A stretch of 64,000 nucleotides of DNA. Source: Myotis daubentonii. Its lineage: Eukaryota > Chordata > Mammalia > Chiroptera > Vespertilionidae. The DNA is taken from the NCBI RefSeq assembly GCF_963259705.1, contig NC_081850.1:34687799-34751798 (forward strand). The letters run 5' to 3'. Position numbers and translations under genes: made by a program. Below, piece after piece: positions 57,536 through 64,000 of this stretch. A model generated the notes under the pieces. It was not told the DNA's origin and did not search any database. It saw nothing but the letters and a program-made list of their open reading frames with translations. Numbering within the stretch: the first letter of the stretch is position 1; every line of letters starts with the position of its first letter.

Positions 57536-58370
57536 TTTAACTTTTTAAGGAAGAGGCTTAAATCATTAATTTGAGTTCTTTCTTTTTCTAATACATGCTT
57601 TACTGCTATACAGTTCTTTCTGTATACTGTTCTAGCTGCATCCCATAAATTTGGTATATTGTGTTTTCCTTGCCCTACAATTCAGAATAATTTGTATTGT
57701 TATTTGTCCTTTGGCCTATGAAATTTTTTGACCCATGAATTATTTAGAATTATATTGTTCAATTTTGAAACATTTGGAGATTTTCCAGATCACTTTCTGT
57801 ATTTTTATTGAACTCTTCCGTGATGTGAATGAAAATGTGGTTTGTATGATATCAGTGGTTTCAGATTTGTTGGAGTTTGTTTTATGGCTCACAGTATGGT
57901 ATATCTTGGTGAATGTTCCATATGCACTTGAAAAGAATATGTGTTCTGTTATTATTGTGTGAACTATTCTCTAAATATCAGTTAGGTCAAGTTGATTGAT
58001 CTTTAATGATTCTTGGACTACTTCTTTATCAATTTTTGAGAGAGGAGATTTGAAATTACCGACTATAACTGGATTTTGTCTGTTGTAGTTGTTTATGACC
58101 CTTTGCGATATGAAAGTTGATATTCTATTGAGTATATGTGAGGTTATGCTTCAGATAATGACTCAAGGAAGCGAACAGTGAAGATCCAAGTTTCTAGTAG
58201 CTGTTTTTCAATTTTTTTCTTTTATGAAGAAAATTCATACTTGAGTGAAACCCAGCTGGAGCATGCCTGCACCCTGCCTCCCTGCTCTCAACATTTATTA
58301 CAGTAACCATATTTTCTGGTTCCTGTTTCCTGCTGAACAGTCTATCTGCATACTACTGAAATATTTATGG

Positions 58371-58445
58371 GATCAAACCTGCAACCTTTTGGCGTATGGG
58401 ACGATGCTCCAACCAGCTGAGGTACCCTGTCAGGGCACAGCCTAT
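58371..58445 (-). repeat. Ves SINE head fragment
   Basis: GGGATCAAACCTGCAACC, GGACGATGCTCCAACCAGCT and GCCCTGACAGGGT (read in reverse) are the tRNA-like head only; the body is missing. Confidence 0.7.
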
Positions 58446-58837
58446 ACTTCTTTTAAATACTTTTAAATGCTTTATCTTGCTGGTGCATGTCAAAGGAACA
58501 TATAATAGGTTAACACAAAAGAAAAGGTTTAAACATCTATAAAATATTTAAATTTATTCATAAAAAATTGTTAATGCACTGTGTTGGTGATGATGTGGGG
58601 AAATAGTTAGGCATTATTATACAGCCCTGTGGATTGTAACAGCCTATGGAGGGCACTTTGACATTATATTTCAAAATATATTGACCACCACCCCCTTTCA
58701 CTGTGCTGGGTCCAGAAACTGGTTAACCCTTTTTCATTTCTACTAGCCACACCTATATATAGATACTGCTTAAGGCTTCATGATTCCCTTCACATCAAGC
58801 TAAAAGCTTCCTTTCTCTTTTTTTTTTCTGTATTTTA
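58446..58837. other. Unassigned sequence
   Basis: AT-rich, with an L1-like phrase near 58560-58700 (GATGATGTGGGGAAATAGTT). Confidence 0.3.
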
Positions 58838-59062
58838 TTTAAAAAATATGTTTTCATTAATTTTTTTAGAGAGAGAGAGGAAGGGTGAGGGATAGAGAGA
58901 TAGAAACATCAATGAGAAACATCATCAATCAGCTGCCTCCTACATGCCCCCTACTGAGGATTGAGCTCACAACCTGAGCATGTGCTCTGATTGGGAATCA
59001 AACCAGTGAGCTCTTGGTTCATGGGCTGACACTCAGTCACTGAGCAACACAGGCTGGGCTTT
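58838..59062 (-). repeat. Ves SINE
   Basis: Tail ATTAATTTTTTTAGAGAGAG, CAGCTGCCTCCTACATGCCC, and head TCACTGAGCAACACAGGCTG in reverse. Confidence 0.92.
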
Positions 59063-59089
59063 CTGTCTTTTAAATTATCACAAGAGTTC

Positions 59090-59320
59090 TTCACCAGTGA
59101 CACTACTGACATTTTAGGCAGGATAATTCTTTGTGGTGGGGCTGTCCTTCATTGCAGGATGCCTAGCAGCCCCTCTGGCCTCCACTCACTAGATGCCAAC
59201 AGCTCACCCTTCCCCAGTTGTGACCAAATGTCTCCAGACATTGCCAAAAGTTGCTTGGCAGGGGCGGGAGTGGGGGTGGGGGTGGGGTGGGGGAGGGGGA
59301 TCAGCAATCAGCCCTCATTG
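59090..59320 (+). mobile_element. MER5A fossil hAT MITE
   Basis: ACTACTGACATTTTAGGCAG, GGATAATTCTTTGTGGTGGG, CACTAGATGCCAACAGCTCA and AAATGTCTCCAGACATTGCC are the full MER5A order. A G-rich run replaces part of the right end. Confidence 0.93.
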
Positions 59321-59560
59321 AGAACATTAACTTTCAAACCTTTTGAGGTTTCTATGGTTTTGACTGCTGGAAATAAGGAGGGAAATTAAGGTTCAACAAA
59401 TAAGCTGCATTCTGTTCTTCTTTTTTCTTTTATTTCCATCACTTATTTGACCGAGAACCACAGTCTGCAGGCTGGTGGCCAGAGGGATGAATTTACCAGA
59501 AGGTGAATTACATTTAGCCACAGGATGATTGTTTTAAAATCAAGCTCAAAGGCCGTAAGA

Positions 59561-59785
59561 CAGGGGTGGGCAAACTTTTTGACTCGAGGGCCACAATGGG
59601 TTCTTAAACTGGACCAGAGGGCCAGGGCTGGAACAAAAGCATGGATGGAGTGTTTGTGTGAACTAATATAAATTCAAAGTAAACATCATTACATAAAAGG
59701 GTACGGTCTTTTTTTCTTTTTTTTTAGTTTTATTCATTTCAAACAGGCCAGATCATGCCGGCGGGCCGTAGTTTGCCCACGGCTG
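59561..59785. mobile_element. Non-autonomous hAT MITE, 225 bp
   Basis: Ends CAGGGGTGGGCAAACTTTTT and GTAGTTTGCCCACGGCTG. Flanks CCGTAAGA (59553-59560) and CCCTAAGA (59786-59793) match at 7 of 8. Confidence 0.92.
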
Positions 59786-59840
59786 CCCTAAGACTAGGTC
59801 TTATACTCTTGACTAGTTTCTTCACCGTTCCCTCTACTTT

Positions 59841-60368
59841 CTAAAGATGCACATGCTTGGCTTGCTTCACCTGCTTACATAACCTTTCTGACCAGGAAGC
59901 ATTAGAGTGTGCCACCTCTTTCTCCATGTGTGTGCTCACAGCGCATGCCTCAGAGCCAACAAAGACCACGTAACACCTTGTCCAAACTAGGAAAAACAAA
60001 AACAAACACCTTCCTTTAGACAGTTTTCTCTCATCTGCCAGGACGTTATCATGAAATACCGATTCTGTTAGAAAACAAGACAATTCACTGCCATTCGCTG
60101 AAGAATTGTAGTAAATACGTCTGTGATGCTTTTGATAGATAATGTAGCCCCACGGCTGTGCATTGCACACCCAGTACAACCGTACATGGCAGTCTTGCAT
60201 GTTTAAGGGAAGTAAGGTGTGTGTTCCATAGGAAAATCTGGATTTAGACTTTGCTGGGAATTTCATTAAATTATCTGAACGTAGAGAGATCATTAAGACA
60301 ACAGGGCGGATCCCAGTGAGGGCACGATCACCGTTATCTTGTATTCCTTTGTGGTTGAAGGAAAACAA
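59841..60368 (-). other. 175-codon open frame of unknown meaning
   Basis: The longest open frame in the window outside repeats (MFSFNHKGIQDNGDRALTGI at its start). No domain, signal peptide or family is recognised, and no promoter or splice context is seen. A frame of this length by chance in 64 kb is uncommon but not exceptional. Confidence 0.2.
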
Positions 60369-60659
60369 CTGCTCTTTCTAATAGGCATGTGTTCCAACTC
60401 AGACCCTGTCCTGAGCCAGTCTTGGGGGTAGGAAGGCTGAAACTCAAGGAGGGGTGGTCGAGGGGGAGAAGGAAATAAAAGCAGAGGAGGCTCATATGGT
60501 GGTGACATCAAGGAAGAATTGAGAGTTTCTGTGGCTGCTGGAACCTTCTTGCCTACACAGCACTGGTCCTAGGAGACTGTTCTTAATTTTGAAAGCTATT
60601 TCTCTCGTTACTGATGAACATACGCTAGCCAGGGTTCTTAAGAGGGATGGTCCCTTCAT

Positions 60660-60930
60660 TGTTATGTTCCGAATTCAACATTCATTTATTGCTGTTTATC
60701 TTTTCTTCATTTTTTAAAGTTTGTTTATATAATAAGTGTTCTTGAGCACCTGCTATGAGCTTGCACTATTAAAAATCCCTCTTCTCATGGAGAGACCATC
60801 TTCTAAATGTAATAACTACGTAAGGTGCCAGATGGGTGCTAAACTTACCATGGTGATCACTTCATAAGGCGTGTAAGTGTTGATTATGCCGTATGCCTGA
60901 AACTAATATCATTTTAAAAACTACATGTTC
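60660..60930. repeat. L2-like text followed by an L1 3'-end scrap
   Basis: CAACATTCATTTATTGCTG and GAGCACCTGCTATGAGC suggest a reverse L2. GGTGATCACTTCATAAGGCG, then CCTGAAACTAATATCATTTT, suggests a plus-strand L1 3' end. Confidence 0.5.
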
Positions 60931-60934
60931 TGCC

Positions 60935-61112
60935 CAGGCCAGTGTGGCTCAGTTGGTTGAGCATCGTCCCATGTACCGGTAAGTCGCTGGTTTGATTCCC
61001 AGTCAGGGCACATGCCTGGGTTGCTGCAGTAGGGGGCATGCAGGAGGCAACCGATTGATGTTTCTCTCTCACATCGATTTGTTTCTCTTTCTAAAATAAA
61101 AACATATTTTTT
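60935..61112 (+). repeat. Ves SINE
   Basis: Head AGTGTGGCTCAGTTGGTTGA, middle GGCATGCAGGAGGCAACCGA, short pyrimidine tract and A-rich tail. Internally shortened near 61020. Confidence 0.92.
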
Positions 61113-61399
61113 AAAAAATACACATTCTGATTTCTGATTACTCTATCAGTCTATCATTTCATTGAAACCTTAACAAAATTGGATATGGTAGGTTTTACTA
61201 ATTCAGTTGTTCTAAAAAAGTAGTGCATCATTTCAGTTTGCATTTCATTGCTTTCTGTGGTTGTGAAATTGAGGGGGGTTTCGTTAGCATCCCAGAATTT
61301 GATCTTGGGACGCAGGGTGGCATCATATCTCTGCCTTTGTGAGACCGTCTACTCTGGCAGTGGCCGTCTTCATGGCTGTTCATGGATATCATTCTGCTT

Positions 61400-61730
61400 T
61401 CCCTTCTAGTCACATGATAGGATTCCACTTCCCTACTCCATTGAAGTTAGGCATGGACATATGACTTGCTTTGGGCAATGAGTGTGAGTGAGAATGATGT
61501 CATTCCGCCTGAAGGTTCCACAAGCCTGGGACTCACCATGTTTCTTGCGGCCACAATCCTGGGCACCTTCTAGCTGGGGTCCTGTGGTGAGACTAACATG
61601 AAGCAAAGCCCTGCGCTGAGCCATAGTGGGCATAAATGAGGAGCAGATGTTGTTCCAAGCTACTGAGACATGGTGAGTGTACGTTAGGAAGCATAACCTG
61701 CTGTCCCCTCTGACTCAGACGGTGTGGCCC
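61400..61730. repeat. Old MaLR/LTR-type relic
   Basis: GACATATGACTTGCTTTGGG, ATGAGTGTGAGTGAGAATGA, GCCATAGTGGGCATAAATGA and TACTGAGACATGG are phrases of a common ancient mammalian repeat that I cannot name with certainty. Confidence 0.45.
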
Positions 61731-62049
61731 GTCTGCCTGCCTGCATTGCTGGGCCATCACGCCAGCGTCCAGGGCCACTTCAGCACCCAGAACACCCAGC
61801 AGACCTGACAGTCAAGTGCTCTTCCAAACAAGGAAAGGAGGGTGGTGGTACTTATGCATAATTCGTTCAATTCCAAGCAACAAAGTGGGTGACAACACTG
61901 TGCCATCTGCCAGCTCAAATTATTTTTGTCATCTCAGATTAAAAATTGTTCTAATATTCAGCAGGGAAATGACTTAATGCGGATTGGCTTCGGGCAACTT
62001 CTTAAAAATTGCTTTTCCTTCACAACAGGCCCATACAACTTAATAAAAA

Positions 62050-62245
62050 TAAAGCTAACATTTATTGATCATACATTATGCTTCGAGGACCGTGCCAACA
62101 GAATCTCCTTTATTTTTCCTTGCACCATGATGAGGCTGGTGCTGTAATCATCTTTGGGTTACAGATGAGGAAACTGAGGCTCAGGGTGAATGTCCCTTGT
62201 CCAGGACAGTCACTGTTTAATAGCAGTTCGAGGATTTGAACCAGG
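62050..62245 (-). repeat. MIR relic
   Basis: TTACAGATGAGGAAACTGAG, then GCTCAGGGTGAATGTCCCTT and ATTTGAACCAGG, a textbook reverse MIR. Confidence 0.9.
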
Positions 62246-62524
62246 TTCCGTGGGGCTGTGCACCAGCCACTTACACAGCAGGGGCCACATTGTTTCACCC
62301 AAGACTTTCTCAAGGCCCCAGACTGGGTACATTGTGGTTCTGCCGGGCCCTCAGCCTTTACTACTATCAGCTTTCCCTCTCTCCTGCCTTTGCCATACTG
62401 TGATCAGAGAGTTTATCCTGCATATGACTTTGTCCAACCAATGCTTAGCAAACAGGCACTGCACAGGCTCGAGACACGAAAATCAACGAGCCCCAGTTGC
62501 TTCCCTCCAGGAGCTTATACTCTA

Positions 62525-63005
62525 GAGCAGCGCCCACCAAGAGAAATACACTGCGAGACCCAAAGCAAGCCGCACATGGTCACTTAACAATGTATATCTA
62601 TGTATACATGTTTTAGTTAAAAATACATAAAACATGAAATTCACCATCTTCACCAGTTTTTAAGTGTACAGTTTGGTGGTATTAAGTACATTCATATCAT
62701 TGTGCAACCATCACCAATACCCATCTCCAGAACTCATTCCACATGCAGAATTTTAAGTTGACTAGTAAACACATTTTTAAAGCCAAAATACACAGAAAAA
62801 TTAAATTCATTTTAATAATAGAGTTTAACTCAATAAATCCAAAATGTTATAATTTAAAGATGAAATAAGTATAGGAAGTATTAATGAGCTATTTTACATT
62901 TGTTTTTTGGACTATGACATCTAAATATGGACTGGCCACATGTCAAGGACTCCATTGCCATAGGTGGCTAGTGGCTACTGGGATTGCACAGAGCAGGTCT
63001 CTAGG
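62525..63005. repeat. Fossil DNA-transposon-like sequence with an inserted old L1 3' scrap
   Basis: The outer parts (GCAGCGCCCACCAAGAGAAA and AGGTGGCTAGTGGCTACTGG) belong to a common old repeat. 62605-62755 (TAAGTGTACAGTTTGGTGGT, TTGTGCAACCATCACCAATA) is old L1 3' text. Confidence 0.5.
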
Positions 63006-63009
63006 GAAA

Positions 63010-63330
63010 GATAAAGGCTTGGACTGATGATCTCAAGGTAATACGGAGAAGGAAGGGATGAAATGTCCATGGGACACTGTGGGATCACAGCCTAGGGACA
63101 CTTAGCTCAACGTGGAGTCCGTGGGAGGCTTCCAGAAGAAGATACCTGGTTGGGCAAAAAAGAGTGAAAAAGACTAGATCCAAGGCACAGAGGCAGGCCG
63201 TCCAAGGAACTGCAGCAGTTCTCTGTGGTGAACACAAAGAGCAAGCCAGTGGGGAGTGGGCGGAGATGTGGCTTCTCAGGCACAAGGGGGCCCAATCATG
63301 AAGGGCCTTGGATGGGAGCCAAAGAGTGTG
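63010..63330 (-). repeat. L2-like relic
   Basis: GAAGGGCCTTGGATGGGAGCC and AGGCACAGAGGCAGGCCGTCC are L2 phrases in reverse. Confidence 0.45.
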
Positions 63331-63629
63331 GCTAGTATTTGCGTGACCCTCTGTAGCTTTACAGCATCCTTTTAAATACATTAGATTATTTGGAAACAAC
63401 AGCATCAGCCCTCAAGCATTTGTGTCCAAGACTACTAACTGCCTCCTCATTCTAGTCTCGCCTTCTCCCATATTATAAAAAGTCCTTTATTATTAGGAGT
63501 AGCAAAAAGTGTAGTTAAAATGTGCACCTCCCAGCCAGTTTTGCAAAGAAAGATGACAGCTGAAGTTGTTGGATAGAATTTCTTGGAAATCGTCTTAACA
63601 GCAGCGGATTCAGATAAGAAGTATGCCGT

Positions 63630-63890
63630 TCATCCATTGCCCCTTTCAGCTTCTTGCTGCCTGGAGTGTAGACATGCTTGCTGGAGCTTCTGCAGTCACT
63701 TTGTGACTATGAGGTACCCTATGTATTCTCTAAGCACATCAGAGGAGAAGGATACATGGTTCCTTTATCCATACGACTGTGGAACTGCTACACCAGCCCT
63801 GATCTGCCTAATTCAGGACTTGTTTTATGTGAGAAAAAATAATTACTCTCACTTAAGTCACCATCATTTGTTTTCTTTTATTATATTCTA
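63630..63890. repeat. Old LTR/MER-type relic
   Basis: TTCTTGCTGCCTGGAGTGTA, GCTACACCAGCCCTGATCTG and TTGTTTTATGTGAGAAAAAA are in the order of a common ancient repeat. It explains the 102-codon frame at 63583-63891. Confidence 0.45.
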
Positions 63891-64000
63891 ACAACCCTAA
63901 TTTTGAGTCATCTAACCCATAAATTAACTCTTTAAGCTCATTTTGCAAAGGAGTTTACCAAGGATCTGCAAAATTAAGTGATCATGCAGGGAGTAGTGTC

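Larger units (their letters stand above)
56045..58200 (-). repeat. Old L1 relic (ORF2 reverse-transcriptase part), interrupted
   Basis: In reverse the text follows L1 ORF2: CACTTAATTCTTGTAGGTTTG, GTATAATGTTGCAGAGAAGAA, TTTGGGTATCAGAGTAATAT, AATTCTTTGTAAAGAATTTG, and on the far side of the Ves at 57325-57535 GCTGCATCCCATAAATTTGG and ATTGATCTTTAATGATTCTT. No open frame of length survives. Confidence 0.85.

Noticed and set aside
1..64000. CRISPR arrays, bacterial operons or phage
   Set aside because: No regularly spaced repeats with unique spacers, no ribosome-binding-site-led gene strings; all evidence is mammalian.

Overview
The window looks like non-coding, repeat-dense nuclear DNA from a vesper bat (Vespertilionidae, Myotis/Eptesicus-like). 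The diagnosis rests on transposons. There are about eleven Helitrons with HeliBat-type ends (5' TC plus an AT-rich start, 3' hairpin around a GTGCACGAATTCGTGCAC-like core, then CTAG, inserted between A and T). There are also about a dozen Ves tRNA-derived SINEs, SPIN-type and other non-autonomous hAT elements with 8-bp target duplications, and mariner-type MITEs. Beneath them lies the usual mammalian fossil layer (MIR, L2, L1M, MER5A, old LTRs). No intact protein-coding gene is visible; nearly all long open frames fall in repeats.

Two pieces relate to cellular genes. At 49486-49611 on the plus strand is a well-formed internal exon (branch point, polypyrimidine tract, AG acceptor, GTAAGT donor). 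Its 41 codons resemble the N-terminal PH-like region of the arginine methyltransferase CARM1, so much of the surrounding DNA may be intron of a CARM1-like gene. At about 2122-2455 is a degenerate fragment of the 5' end of CREBZF. It sits inside a 762-bp insertion that ends as a retroviral LTR and is flanked by a possible 5-bp target duplication, all inside an L2 relic.

Layout: 0-8.6 kb, fossil repeats, the CREBZF/LTR insertion and two related MITEs. 8.9-10.8 kb, a Helitron carrying a 160-bp segment that also exists 1.4 kb downstream, plus a SPIN copy. 12-14.4 kb, L1 relic, a 41-bp tandem repeat, and a Ves SINE split by a composite insertion copied from two nearby places. 17.6-19.9 kb, L1 with nested SPIN, pyrimidine tract, Helitron, hAT. 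21-23.4 kb, mariner MITE, two Helitrons, Ves. 24.5-26.5 kb, old L1. 30.2-31.3 kb, old LTRs. 34.5-36 kb, younger L1 tail. 37-42.6 kb, Helitron, Ves, L2, SPIN, L1. 44-49.3 kb, Ves, three Helitrons, hAT. 49.5 kb, the exon. 53.3-55.5 kb, three Helitrons joined head to tail with no spacer, the middle one carrying a 48-bp minisatellite. 56-58.2 kb, L1. 58.4-64 kb, Ves, MER5A, hAT and fossil repeats.

The recurrent theme is local copying: templated insertions, snap-back inverted repeats and joined Helitrons. Repeat family names were assigned by eye from remembered consensus sequences, and edges without target duplications are approximate.
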